Assembly: GCF_001742165.1 (NCBI RefSeq)
Contig: NZ_CP016442.1
Coordinates: 682,001-746,000, forward strand
DNA: 64,000 bases
Direction of reading: 5' to 3'
Source: Burkholderia stabilis
Lineage (GTDB): Bacteria > Pseudomonadota > Gammaproteobacteria > Burkholderiales > Burkholderiaceae
Both the position numbers and the translations under genes were made by a program. Of the stretch, positions 26,618 to 35,167 are shown piece after piece. Position 1 is the stretch's first letter; each line of letters starts with the position of its first letter. The notes under the pieces were generated by a model. That model saw only the letters and a program-made list of their open reading frames with translations, did not search any database and was not told where the DNA came from.

Positions 26618-27235
26618 TCAGGCCGGCAGCGGCGGGACGAGCGTCACAGCGGGCGCGGGCGGGACGATGCGGTACAGCAATGCGTCGACGTCGGTATCGG
26701 ACGGTGCGGTGTTGTCGAACATCACGATGCCGTCGCATTCGTTGCCGGTCGGCACGAAGCGGCGCTGCCGGTATTCGTCCCAGTGCGCGAGCTTGTACGC
26801 ATCGTTCGGGTTGCCGCGGGCGACGATTCGTTCGTGCGCGACGTCTTCCGACGTGTGGACCCAGATGACCGTGAGCGTGACGTCGGGCGCGATGCCGAGC
26901 CAGGTACGATCGAGGATGCGCCGGTCGCGCACTTCGCGCGACAGCGGGCCGACGACGATCGCGCCGATGCCGAGCGCGAGATTTTCACGCGCGGTGTCGA
27001 GCAGGCCATGGTATTCGGGATCTCGCAGATGTTTCAGGTAGAGCGGGCTGTCGCGGTCGTTCGGATCCTCGGTCAGCGCGCCCATCGCGGCCGAGCTGTA
27101 GCGGCCGTACAGCGTATCCTTGTCGAGCAGGCAGAAGGCTTCGCCGGTCGCGCGCATCAGCGGCCCGATGAGCCGCTTCGCGAGCGTGGTCTTGCCGGTG
27201 CCGGCATGACCGCAGAAGAACACCAGGTGCGTCAC
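26618..27235 (-). CDS. P-loop kinase/AAA-type ATPase
   Basis: The 205-residue protein starts at GTG 27235 with a Walker A motif at once (FFCGHAGTGKTTLAKRL). A DKDTLYGRYSS substrate-side motif and VVGPLSREVRDRR follow, as in gluconate-/zeta-toxin-like small-molecule kinases. Its start overlaps the cydX stop as GTGA, so the two are translationally coupled. Substrate unknown. The pairing with cydX is unexpected and gives no clear hint. Confidence 0.75.
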   Translation of the reverse strand: MTHLVFFCGHAGTGKTTLAKRLIGPLMRATGEAFCLLDKDTLYGRYSSAAMGALTEDPNDRDSPLYLKHLRDPEYHGLLDTARENLALGIGAIVVGPLSREVRDRRILDRTWLGIAPDVTLTVIWVHTSEDVAHERIVARGNPNDAYKLAHWDEYRQRRFVPTGNECDGIVMFDNTAPSDTDVDALLYRIVPPAPAVTLVPPLPA

Positions 27236-27378
27236 GAATACTTGCTCCCCGAGCCCTTGGCCGACGCGTCATTGCGCTTGTCGCCGCGCGAGAACACTTC
27301 CGCTTCCAGCCACATCGCATTGATGATCCCGAAGCCGAGCGCCACGCCGATGCCGAGAATCCACGAGAAATACCACAT
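27232..27378 (-). CDS. cydX: CydX-like small subunit of cytochrome bd oxidase (orphan copy)
   Basis: Forty-eight residues beginning MWYFSWILGIGVALGFGIIN, the conserved CydX/YbgT signature (Trp2, one membrane helix, AMWLE motif just after it). CydX stabilises the haems of CydAB in the inner membrane. No cydA or cydB is adjacent: upstream is corA on the other strand and downstream is a coupled kinase. The tail KRNDASAKGSGSKYS is hydrophilic. GGAGA precedes ATG 27378. Confidence 0.82.
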   Translation of the reverse strand: MWYFSWILGIGVALGFGIINAMWLEAEVFSRGDKRNDASAKGSGSKYS

Positions 27379-27556
27379 GGGTCTGTCTCCTTGACGGTTG
27401 GGCCGCACGGCCATGCCGCGGGCTTGCGAAGTGCCTCCTTGCGCGTGCTGCGGCGCACGCAGCACGATCATGACCAATATCGGCGCGCCGCGCAAGCCGG
27501 GCCGCCCGCGCAGCAAAACGGTAAACTGATGCGCAAACCGCAACATCACGGACAAC

Positions 27557-28534
27557 ATGCTGATCAACTGTGCTGCATACCAGGACGGCCGCAAGCTGGC
27601 CGATATCGACATCGACGCCATCAGCGACTACGTGTCGAAGCCCGAATGTTTCGTGTGGGTGGCGCTGAAGGACCCGACGCCCGATGAAATCGACCTGATG
27701 GGCGAGGAGTTCGGGTTGCACGAGCTCGCACTCGAGGATGCCCGCAAGGGGCATCAGCGCCCGAAGATCGAGGAGTACGGCGATTCGCTGTTCGCGGTGC
27801 TGCATATGGTCGAGCTCGACGACGAGGATGAACTCAAGGTCGGCGAGCTGAACGTGTTCGTCGGCCCGAACTACGTGCTGTCGATCCGCAACCATACCGA
27901 GCAGGACTTCCGCGACGTGCGCAAGCGCTGCGAGCGCGAGCCGCATTTGCTGCAGGAAGGCTCGGCGTTCGTGTTCTATGCGCTGATGGACCAGGTCGTC
28001 GACCGCTATTTCCCGATCCTCGAAACGCTCGGCGCCGAGCTCGAGGAACTCGAGGACCGCATCTTCACGAAGGCCACGCCCGCGTCGTCGCGCGCGATCA
28101 TCGAGGATCTCTATTCGCTGAAGCGCCGCCTCGTGATGCTGTACCAGCACACGGCGCCGCTGATCGAACCGCTCGCGAAGCTCACGGGCGGGCGCATCCC
28201 GCAGGTATGCAGCGGGATGGAACATTACTTCCGCGACGTGTACGACCATCTGCAGCGGATCGTGAAGACGATCGAAGGGCGGCGAGAGATGGTCGTGACG
28301 GCGATCCAGGTCAACCTCGGGATGATCTCGCTCGCCGAGAACGAAGTGACCAAGCGGCTCGGATCGTTCGCCGCGCTGTTCGCGATTCCGACGATGATCG
28401 CCGGCATCTACGGGATGAACTTCGCGAACATGCCCGAGTTGCACCTGAAATACGGCTTCTATGGCTGCATCGCGGTGATGCTCGGGGCCGATCTCGCGTT
28501 GTGGTGGCGTTTCAAGCGGGCAGGGTGGCTGTAG
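27557..28534 (+). CDS. corA: CorA-family magnesium/cobalt transporter
   Basis: The 325-residue protein has the large cytoplasmic funnel, then two C-terminal membrane helices with the pore signature YGMNFANMPEL between them (around residue 287) and the short basic tail WRFKRAGWL. Length and motif are standard for CorA, a pentameric Mg2+ channel. It is divergent from the cydX/kinase pair with 178 bp between. I see no Mg-sensing leader structure in that gap. Confidence 0.93.
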   Translation: MLINCAAYQDGRKLADIDIDAISDYVSKPECFVWVALKDPTPDEIDLMGEEFGLHELALEDARKGHQRPKIEEYGDSLFAVLHMVELDDEDELKVGELNVFVGPNYVLSIRNHTEQDFRDVRKRCEREPHLLQEGSAFVFYALMDQVVDRYFPILETLGAELEELEDRIFTKATPASSRAIIEDLYSLKRRLVMLYQHTAPLIEPLAKLTGGRIPQVCSGMEHYFRDVYDHLQRIVKTIEGRREMVVTAIQVNLGMISLAENEVTKRLGSFAALFAIPTMIAGIYGMNFANMPELHLKYGFYGCIAVMLGADLALWWRFKRAGWL

Positions 28535-28544
28535 CCTCGCGCGT

Positions 28545-28832
28545 CTAGCGCGGCGCGTGCTTGCCGATCACGACGCGCCACGGGCGCACGCGCCAGGATT
28601 TCACGAGACCGTTCTGGACGTACGGATCGGCGCGAGCGAACGACTCGGCCGCTTCCGGCGAATCGCCTTCGAACACGAGCACGGCCTGGTCGGCCGGGTC
28701 CGCCAGCGCGCCCGCAAGCACGAGTTCGCCGCGTTCGGTCGCGGCCTGCGCGAGCGCGAGGTGCTGCGCGCGGAACGGTTCGCGCCGCGACAGGTAATCG
28801 TCGACGAGATCGTAGATCAACTGGTAATGCAT
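28545..28832 (-). CDS. YciI-like protein
   Basis: This 95-residue protein shows the YciI fold elements: start MHYQLIYDLVDDYLSRREPFRAQHL with the catalytic-type His, and FARADPYVQNGLVKSWRVRPWRVV with the conserved Asp-Pro-Tyr. YciI-like proteins are dimeric ferredoxin-like enzymes of uncertain reaction, some hydrolysing or dehalogenating. I start at ATG 28832; a longer frame to 28910 has no family support. It ends 10 bp from the convergent corA stop. Confidence 0.85.
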   Translation of the reverse strand: MHYQLIYDLVDDYLSRREPFRAQHLALAQAATERGELVLAGALADPADQAVLVFEGDSPEAAESFARADPYVQNGLVKSWRVRPWRVVIGKHAPR

Positions 28833-29275
28833 GGTCGCTCCAGGAATCGGCCGCCGCCGGATGGCAGTCGGCCGGCCCAGTATAGGACACCGTGCGGCCT
28901 TTGGTGGCACGGTTTGCCGGTGCGCCGACGGGCTCCGCGGATTGGAAATGCACGGTCGATTTCTGTTTGCCCTTTTCCTTAAATTGCAACTAACGGTCTA
29001 GCATTCAAGCGCCAGCCCATTGATGTGTGCCTACGCGCCGATATGCACACTGCCTTGATTTGTCTGCAGGAACAGAGGGTCTGCCAAGCGTATTCCGGGT
29101 CCGGATTTCACATGCCGGCGAGGGCGGCCGGACCGGGCGAAAAGGGACCGAAATCGTGCTTCGGGCCGTCCGGACGGGCGCTGCGCGAGGGCGTTTCCAT
29201 TGGCCGAAATGCGACCTATGCTGAACGAATCCGGAGCGAACTTCGTTCGCCCGATTCGCCCAGACGAGGTGTGCC
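28833..29275. other. Intergenic region, no gene seen
   Basis: It lies between the YciI gene and the YbaK gene, whose starts face away from it. Short frames exist on both strands but none has family features or a ribosome binding site. An A+T-rich patch at 28975-29005 is the likely promoter zone for the YciI gene. No repeats were noticed. Confidence 0.5.
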
Positions 29276-29764
29276 ATGCCTGTATCTGCCACCCTGCAGG
29301 ATTGCCTGCGCCAGAAGTCATCGCGGTACGAAGTCGTGTACCACCCCTATAGCCATACGAGCATGGAGACGGCCGCCGCCGCGCATATCCCCGGCGATCG
29401 CCTCGCAAAAACCGTGCTCCTCGAGGACGACGAAGGCTACGTCGCCGCCGTGTTGCCGACGACGCACGCCGTGCGCCTGTCGGACCTCTGGGTGAAGACG
29501 GGGCGTCATCTCGTGCTCGCCCGGGAAGTCGAGTTGCGCGAACTCTTCAAGGATTGCGACATGGGCGCGTTGCCGCCGGTCTGCATGGCGTACGGGATGA
29601 AGACTTTCCTCGAGGAACGCCTCGCGGAGCAGCCGGAAGTCTATTTCGAGGCCGGCGACCACGAAGCGCTGATCCACATGATGCAGGACGAATTCCTGAT
29701 GCTGATGGAGACGGCCGAGCGCGCGCATTTCTCGCACAAAATGCAAGGGATGATGCTGTCCTGA
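29276..29764 (+). CDS. YbaK/ProX-type aminoacyl-tRNA deacylase domain protein
   Basis: The 162-residue protein has the YbaK fold: HPYSHTSMETAAAAHIPGDRLAKTVLLED with the conserved Lys that positions the tRNA 3' end, and later DMGALPPVCMAYGMKTFLEERL (the GxxPP loop). Such freestanding domains hydrolyse mischarged Cys- or Ala-tRNA. The preceding base at ATG 29276 follows GAGGTGTGCC, a fair ribosome binding site. The C-terminal Met-rich tail is unusual for the family. Confidence 0.88.
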   Translation: MPVSATLQDCLRQKSSRYEVVYHPYSHTSMETAAAAHIPGDRLAKTVLLEDDEGYVAAVLPTTHAVRLSDLWVKTGRHLVLAREVELRELFKDCDMGALPPVCMAYGMKTFLEERLAEQPEVYFEAGDHEALIHMMQDEFLMLMETAERAHFSHKMQGMMLS

Positions 29765-29988
29765 TGCGAGTGGTTGCTGTGGCTCGTTGGAGATGACGGC
29801 GGCCTGGAGGGCCGTCGTCGGTCGGCGTGTGTCTTCGATTTCGAGAGGCGGTTCGGGCGTTCGAGCGGGAAAAGTACGGTGACGGGCGGCCGGTGAGGCG
29901 TGAATCGGGCGGCGCCTGACGGAGATTTCAGTCGTGTTTTCGGGCAAATTTTATATTTGACATAATCATAATTATCGAGAAATTTGAT

Positions 29989-30577
29989 TGTAGTGGCTAG
30001 ATTGAAATGTCCGCTTTTGGCTACATAGAAATGTCCGCTTTCGTGCCACGTAAGCTGTCCGGCCGCCGGGTGTCCGGCGCCGGAGGCTGCGATGGCTGCA
30101 ACGGAGCGGATCACGATGACGATGCGCGAGCTGGACAGGTTCAAGGTCATTCAAGACGTGGCGGACGGCAAGCTCAAGCCATGGCGTGCAGCGGAACGGC
30201 TGGAATTGACGACACGGCAGATTCGCCGGCTGGTCGCCCGGCTGCGTGAGCACGGTCCGGCGGGTTTGGTGTCGGGACACCGCGCGAAGCCCGGCAACCG
30301 CCGTCTGGACCCAGGAGACGCCGACCGGGCGCTGTCGATCATCCGCGATCGCTACACCGATTTCGGACCGACATTGGCCTGCGAGAAGCTCTGGGAATGC
30401 CACGGCATTCGGTTGGCCAAGGAAACGGTCAGGAGACTGATGACGGACGCTGGCTTGTGGATTCCACGTCGACAGCGGCCACCGAAGGTTTATCAGCCAC
30501 GAGCGCGTCGGGCCTGCCTGGGCGAACTGATCCAGATCGACGGCAGCGACCATCGGTGGTTCGAGGAACTCGCGTAG
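29989..30577 (+). mobile_element. 5' part of an ISNCY/IS1202-like insertion sequence (truncated)
   Basis: The left end (TGTAGTGGCTAGATTGAAATG from 29989) carries two copies of AAATGTCCGCTTT at about 30005 and 30030, the kind of sub-terminal repeat seen in this IS group. A transposase start follows at 30092. Similarity ends at about 30567, where the reading frame leaves the transposase pattern. No right end is present. Confidence 0.65.
30092..30577 (+). pseudogene. Truncated ISNCY-type transposase (N-terminal part)
   Basis: The 161 residues hold the N-terminal HTH domains (WRAAERLELTTRQIRRLVARLREHG) and the start of the integrase core, ending in GELIQIDGSDHRWFEELA. The IDGSDHRWFE motif contains the first catalytic Asp of the DDE triad; the frame stops six residues later at foreign sequence, where a full protein would continue for about 300 more. 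Inactive remnant marking the left border of an acquired segment. Confidence 0.85.
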
Positions 30578-30640
30578 ACCACTTTGCGCACGCCCGGCGC
30601 GAACGCAAAGAACGGAATCACGCGAACTTGATCCCGACGA

Positions 30641-31489
30641 CTATGGGCCACGATGCCGTTTCGTCGACCTCAAGCGTTCCGGGCTAGTGCCTGTCATTTG
30701 CCTGACCATCGCGATGAACGCTGAGGAACTGTTGTAACCCAGCCGTCGAGCAATTTCATCACTCGAATAGTCTTCTTCTAGCATCGCTAGTGCCGCAACG
30801 AGTTTGGCCCGCTGGCGCCATTCATGGAACGACACGCCAGCAAGTTCCCGCCAGTGCCGCGACAGGCTCCGTTCGCTTAGCCCCTCCTCCTCAGCCCACT
30901 GCGCCAGACTTCGTCTGTCTCCCGGCGTTTGAACAATAGCAGTCATGATGCGCGCAATAGCTGGTTCATTGACGAACGGGAGATAGCCATCAAATGGAGG
31001 AGCGATGCGTACTTGATCAACTAGAACATTCGCGAGGCGCAAGTCCTCCATCGAAACTGGAACCTCGATTGAGCGGGCCGCCAAATTCTGAACAATCGCA
31101 AGCAGAATATCGGTGCACTGCAATGCGGTCACTTTTCTAGGCAATGAATCGCATCGTGCTTCCGCGATATACACCGCTGCGTATCGGGTTGCTTGGCGTG
31201 TCCTCGACTCGTGCTCGACGAACGGAGGAATCCAGAGCGCGTAAGCAGGTGGCGAGAGATATCGCCGTCCTTCAATACCAAATTCAACGACGCCGCTCAC
31301 CGAAAACAGAAGCTTGCCCCAAGGGGCTGCTTGTGGCGCGAAAACAGTTCCGGCTGGAAAGCTCACGATCCGCACCGAGATAGGGTTTGGCGTCGGGCCG
31401 ATCAGGACGGGTTGTTGCGAACATGGCAGCGTACCGACATTTTCTGGCTGATTCTCGCGATTGCGCTGTCGATCGTCGTTTTCTACCAT
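30641..31489 (-). CDS. AraC-family regulator on the acquired segment
   Basis: A cupin-type N-terminal sensor (FPAGTVFAPQAAPWGKLLFS, PPFVEHESRTR) precedes a C-terminal AraC double HTH (RSLAQWAEEEGLSERSLSRHWRELAG and DEIARRLGYNSSSAFIAMVRQMTGTSP). I use ATG 31489 (282 residues); a frame open to 31552 would overlap the divergent amidohydrolase start. Codon use is clearly less GC-rich than in the flanking chromosome. It probably controls the divergent amidohydrolase. Confidence 0.85.
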   Translation of the reverse strand: MVENDDRQRNRENQPENVGTLPCSQQPVLIGPTPNPISVRIVSFPAGTVFAPQAAPWGKLLFSVSGVVEFGIEGRRYLSPPAYALWIPPFVEHESRTRQATRYAAVYIAEARCDSLPRKVTALQCTDILLAIVQNLAARSIEVPVSMEDLRLANVLVDQVRIAPPFDGYLPFVNEPAIARIMTAIVQTPGDRRSLAQWAEEEGLSERSLSRHWRELAGVSFHEWRQRAKLVAALAMLEEDYSSDEIARRLGYNSSSAFIAMVRQMTGTSPERLRSTKRHRGP

Positions 31490-31516
31490 TTGCGAGTTAC
31501 TTCTGGAGAAGTTCAC

Positions 31517-32482
31517 ATGCAGCCGAGAAATTGGATAGATGTCCACGCACATTTTACGCCGCCTATGACAACCGCTGAAAGCGACGCGCGCTGGAATGCC
31601 ATGCAGAATTACGATTGGATTGGGGCGAAGCCGCCTGACTGGTCCGTAGAAAGCGCGCTGGATGTAATGGACAGGCTGGGCATTCGTATGCAGATGCTAA
31701 GCAATATCCCGTTTGCGCCAGATATGCTCAGAAAATCAAATGAATATGGCGCGTCAATCGTCGAGCGTTATCCGTCACGATTCGGTCTTCTCGCCGCCTT
31801 GCCTACCGACGACCCGGACGCAGCATTGGCCGAGATTGAACGCGCCGCAACGATGCTTCAGGCCGACGGTTTTGCAATGACATGCTGTTACAACGGTGTG
31901 TACCTGAGCGATACACGCCTCGAACCAGTCTGGGCAGAACTGAACCGGAGGAAGGCCGTAGTGTTTGTACATCCCAATGCCTATGGCCCCGGAATGTTCG
32001 GGCGTGCAAGCGCACTACTCGAGGTCGCGTTCGAAACCACGCGAACCGTAGTCGACATGCTGTATGCAGGCATCTTTCGGCGCTATCCAGATGTTAGATT
32101 GATCCTGGCGCACTGTGGGGCGGCCCTCCCCGCTTTGTCGGAAAGGCTAGTACTCATCGGAACCCAGCCGTGGGTCAGGAACCCTTCTATGCTCACCGAA
32201 TCGGAAATGCGCAATCAGCTTGCACGACTGTACGTCGATACGGCCATGACTGGCTCCGTTCACACGATCGCACCCGCTGTCGCAATGACAGGAATTGATC
32301 ATATCGTCTACGGCTCAGACTGCGGGGTGCCTTGCACATGCTTCGACACTATGGAGAGCAACATGCGCACGTTGCGCCTGTCGTCGGGTCTGGATTCCAG
32401 GCAATTGTCGCAGCTTGGTCGCAATGCGCTGAAGCTGTTTCCAATGGCTTCGGGGCGGATTTGTCGAGCGCCTTCGAAATGA
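31517..32482 (+). CDS. Amidohydrolase-2 family (ACMSD/gamma-resorcylate decarboxylase-like) enzyme, C-terminus replaced
   Basis: The 321-residue metal-dependent TIM-barrel protein has the N-terminal HAH metal motif (WIDVHAHFTPP), a mid-chain HPNAYGPGMFG, LILAHCGAALP and GSDCGVP near the C-terminus, as in decarboxylating amidohydrolases acting on aromatic acids. The family-like end NALKLFP is followed by about a dozen residues (MASGRICRAPSK) encoded on the antisense of an IS3 transposase scrap, so the natural C-terminus was replaced by a rearrangement. GGAGA precedes ATG 31517. A+T content is high for this genome. Confidence 0.82.
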   Translation: MQPRNWIDVHAHFTPPMTTAESDARWNAMQNYDWIGAKPPDWSVESALDVMDRLGIRMQMLSNIPFAPDMLRKSNEYGASIVERYPSRFGLLAALPTDDPDAALAEIERAATMLQADGFAMTCCYNGVYLSDTRLEPVWAELNRRKAVVFVHPNAYGPGMFGRASALLEVAFETTRTVVDMLYAGIFRRYPDVRLILAHCGAALPALSERLVLIGTQPWVRNPSMLTESEMRNQLARLYVDTAMTGSVHTIAPAVAMTGIDHIVYGSDCGVPCTCFDTMESNMRTLRLSSGLDSRQLSQLGRNALKLFPMASGRICRAPSK

Positions 32483-32723
32483 ATTCACTGCCATTGTCGG
32501 CCTTGACGTTCTCGATGATCGGCATGCGGGCCTTCATTGCGAACTCGACCAGTTCGCGCTTGCGCTCGTCGGGTATCTGGAAGTTCGGCATCACCATGCA
32601 CGCGGCGATGTCGATCCCGTATTCCGGGTGCGTCGCGACCTCGATCGCCTTCATCCCCACCCGCTCGATCGCATGCAGCATCGCGTAGAACGTCGGCGAT
32701 TCCATCGCGATCAATCGCGGCGG
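32457..32723 (-). pseudogene. Fused scraps of a MocR-type regulator and an IS3 transposase
   Basis: Read on the minus strand, PPRLIAMESPTFYAMLHAIE and RVGMKAIEVATHPEYGIDI with CMVMPNFQIPDERKREL are internal pieces of a GntR/MocR aminotransferase-like regulator with an internal deletion. Immediately afterwards ENVKADNGSEFISKALDK is the integrase-core DNGSEF motif of an IS3-family OrfB. The join is at about 32513. Neither part can be functional. Confidence 0.75.
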
Positions 32724-32900
32724 CAACGGCCTCACGGTTTTGTGCAAGGTAACGCTTCCGGTGCCGCGGCGGTGGCCCGCCTGGTCTGAAATTGCCCTGT
32801 TAGCCTGCGACACAGCGACATCGGCCGTCGCTCAACGTGGCCGATTTCGGTAGATCTTCGCGCAGCGTTAGAATAGCGCCCCTTCTCATGGGAGACGACA

Positions 32901-33215
32901 ATGTCCTGGTTCGTTTATGAAGTGCCCGAATACCACGAAGATGCTGCGCGCATCGAACCCTTCAGCGACCTGCGTAGCCGTGTGCTGAATGTCGGAGGCC
33001 CGGCCATGGCCGACGACCTGGAAAGTGTTCGCGAAAACGCCGCGGCAACAGCGGACACCCCCGAGCGCCCCTTGCGAACGCCGGAGAATCCGCAAGTCTT
33101 TCCGATTCCTTACGCCGACTCGATGATCCTGGTCGGGTTCATCTTCGATCTGAAACGTGAATTCCGGCAACTGGTCGTGTCACCCGTGGAAATGCCCTGG
33201 CTGAAAGACGCGTAA
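32901..33215 (+). CDS. Hypothetical protein
   Basis: A 104-residue soluble protein (MSWFVYEVPEYHEDAARIEP...) with a good ribosome binding site (GGGAGA, 8 nt before ATG 32901). No signal peptide or membrane segment is evident; the middle is Pro/Thr-rich (TPERPLRTPENPQVFPIPY). I recognise no family. It sits among gene remnants, but start signals and GC-rich third positions make it a real gene candidate. Confidence 0.55.
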   Translation: MSWFVYEVPEYHEDAARIEPFSDLRSRVLNVGGPAMADDLESVRENAAATADTPERPLRTPENPQVFPIPYADSMILVGFIFDLKREFRQLVVSPVEMPWLKDA

Positions 33216-33639
33216 CAGATGGACGGATCGGGGGCCGGCGGGAGCGTTGCGCCTGTTCTCGAACCAGGTTCGACTATTCAGTACGCGCTTTCGGATACGC
33301 ATACCTCGAGTTGGAGGTGCGCGTCAGACTGAATCGAACTGCGTCGCTATTAAAACAGAGGCAACTGCCGTGGATCTCGAGTGAATACTGAGACGCGGTC
33401 GAGATCCTTGCCGACACGTTGCATCCAGGCGATCACGAGGGCGTGCGCCCATCGACGATTAAGTCGAAGGCAAACGCTTCGAACCCCTCCCGTACAAGAT
33501 GCGTCAGAGGCCGCCCCGTCGGCTTCCAACCTCTCGCGTGTGCGCGCGCCAGTAAGCCAAGACGGTTCGTTCACGGCACATCGCCCGATAATTTCCATCA
33601 TGCGGCGGTGACGGCATAGGGCTCAACCGTCACCCCCAC

Positions 33640-33819
33640 TCACTGCTCGATCAAGAACCGATCGCGATTCTTTGCTCCCGCAATCCATTGGGGGGCCCTG
33701 CCACGCCCGCTCCATGTTGCGCCAGTCTTCGGGGCGCGATATTTCGACGCAACCGGCGTACTCGTGGTTGTCGCAGCCGCACGACGCCGCCCGAAAAGTT
33801 GCTCGGGAGCGATAGCCGA
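33640..33819 (-). pseudogene. H-NS family fragment (C-terminal DNA-binding domain)
   Basis: Reading EQLFGRRRAAATTTSTPVAS then KYRAPKTGATWSGRGRAPQW and IAGAKNRDRFLIEQ, it matches the H-NS/BpH3 DNA-binding motif (TWSGRGRxPxW-I-x-G-KNRDxF) with one added Ala. The oligomerisation half is missing, and the upstream frame looks like a LysR HTH in another frame. As a bare DNA-binding domain without start signals it is probably a remnant. Confidence 0.7.
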
Positions 33820-33869
33820 CACCCCATCCGCCGTTCGAGCGCCGCGATCGTTCGCGATACTGACGGCAT
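33810..33869 (-). pseudogene. LysR helix-turn-helix scrap
   Basis: MPSVSRTIAALERRMGCRLS is the recognition-helix region of a LysR regulator. The preceding SFARSADHHCM, in a different frame, looks like the first HTH helix, implying a frameshift. It runs directly into the H-NS fragment. Confidence 0.45.
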
Positions 33870-34428
33870 GCGCCATGCAGTGATGATCGGCTGAACGGGC
33901 GAAACTCTTCAGTTGGTTGAATGCGGTGAAAGTGCGGGAAACGGAGCGCGGTCGCTTCGGGTTGACGCCGGCGGGAGCTGCCTCGTTTTAACGAGCGCTT
34001 CCCTGCCCTCGAATCGATGCAGCCATTACATGGGATGCGCAGGATGGTGACGTCAGGCGCGTTTTCGAAATCGTGAGTTTTGATTCTCAATCAGCATGTT
34101 GTGATAAGAAAAGTTATCGAAACGTACGTGCATCGAAGAAGAAACTGACTCGCCAGATGGCAATGGAAATGAATCTACGAGACGCGGTCATGACGCTGGT
34201 GTGGCTTGGCTTCCTGCGATCGCGCCCGGCGTGGCTGTGCTACTACCGCGCATCGCTAGCCGATCCGGCGGCCCGCCACCGGCCTCGCCGTCATTTGTTC
34301 CTGCGACGCAAGACTGTTGCTCCACGGTGGGTGTTCGAAATCGTGATCGTCGCGCCTACAGTTTGCCCATCGGATTCATCGATCCGGTCGGCACCAGGCC
34401 GAACACCATTCACCTGTCGAGGCACGTC

Positions 34429-35136
34429 ATGAGCACATCCAGAGTCATCATCGTTACCGGCGCATCGCAAGGCATCGGCGCGCAAACGGTCAACGCATTT
34501 CGGGCACGCGGCCATCGCGTTGTCGCCACGTCCCGTTCGATCGGTCCGTCGAGCGACCCCGACCTCGTCACCGTCGCCGGCGACATCGGCGATCCGGCCG
34601 TCGCGCGCCGCGTCGTCGACACCGCGATCGAACGCTTCGGCCGTGTCGACACGCTCGTCAACAACGCCGGCGTGTTCGTCGCGAAGCCGTTCACGCAGTA
34701 CACCGAGGACGACTACGCGCAAGTCACGAGCGTCAACCTGAGCGGCTTCTTCCACATCACGCAGCGCGCGATCGTCGCGATGCAGCAGCATGGCGGCGGA
34801 CACGTGGTCAGCATCACGACAAGCCTGGTCGATCACGCGAACAGCAACGTGCCGTCGGTGCTCGCATCGCTGACGAAAGGCGGATTGAATGCGGCGACGA
34901 AGTCGCTCGCGATCGAATATGCGAAAGCCGGCATCCGCGTCAATGCGGTGTCGCCGGGCATCATCAAGTCGCCGATGCATGCACCTGAAACGCATGCGGC
35001 GCTGGCGTCGCTGCATCCGGTCGGCCGCATGGGCGAGATGAGCGACATCGTCGACGCGATCCTGTATCTGGACTCGGCGCCGTTCGTCACGGGCGAGATC
35101 CTGCACGTCGACGGCGGCCAGAGCGCCGGGCATTGA
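34429..35136 (+). CDS. SDR-family oxidoreductase lacking the catalytic tyrosine
   Basis: The 235-residue classical SDR has the TGASQGIG cofactor loop (residues 10-17), DIGD, NNAGVF and the Ser in VSITTSL. The usual YxxxK reads ASLTK: the Lys is kept but Ala replaces Tyr, so normal proton-relay catalysis is doubtful. The tail ILHVDGGQS is typical. It starts at ATG 34429 after GAGGCACGTC and ends convergently with the LysR gene. Possible roles are a Tyr-independent enzyme or a binding protein. Confidence 0.85.
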   Translation: MSTSRVIIVTGASQGIGAQTVNAFRARGHRVVATSRSIGPSSDPDLVTVAGDIGDPAVARRVVDTAIERFGRVDTLVNNAGVFVAKPFTQYTEDDYAQVTSVNLSGFFHITQRAIVAMQQHGGGHVVSITTSLVDHANSNVPSVLASLTKGGLNAATKSLAIEYAKAGIRVNAVSPGIIKSPMHAPETHAALASLHPVGRMGEMSDIVDAILYLDSAPFVTGEILHVDGGQSAGH

Positions 35137-35167
35137 GCCGCGGCGTCGAGAGAATGGGCCGGCGCGC

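Larger units (their letters stand above)
33216..34428. other. Gene-poor debris region
   Basis: Between the hypothetical gene and the SDR gene no intact gene is visible. The only recognisable coding traces are H-NS and LysR fragments at 33640-33869, minus strand. The rest has lower G+C than the surroundings and short frames without domain features. Confidence 0.6.

Noticed and set aside
28833..29275. Small genes in the YciI/YbaK gap
   Set aside because: Frames of 60-95 codons exist but overlap in several phases, lack start signals and show no domain features.
33930..33990. Plus-strand RETERGRFGLTPAGAASF as a LysR piece
   Set aside because: The LTPAG motif is suggestive but too short, and it lies on the strand opposite the better LysR scrap.
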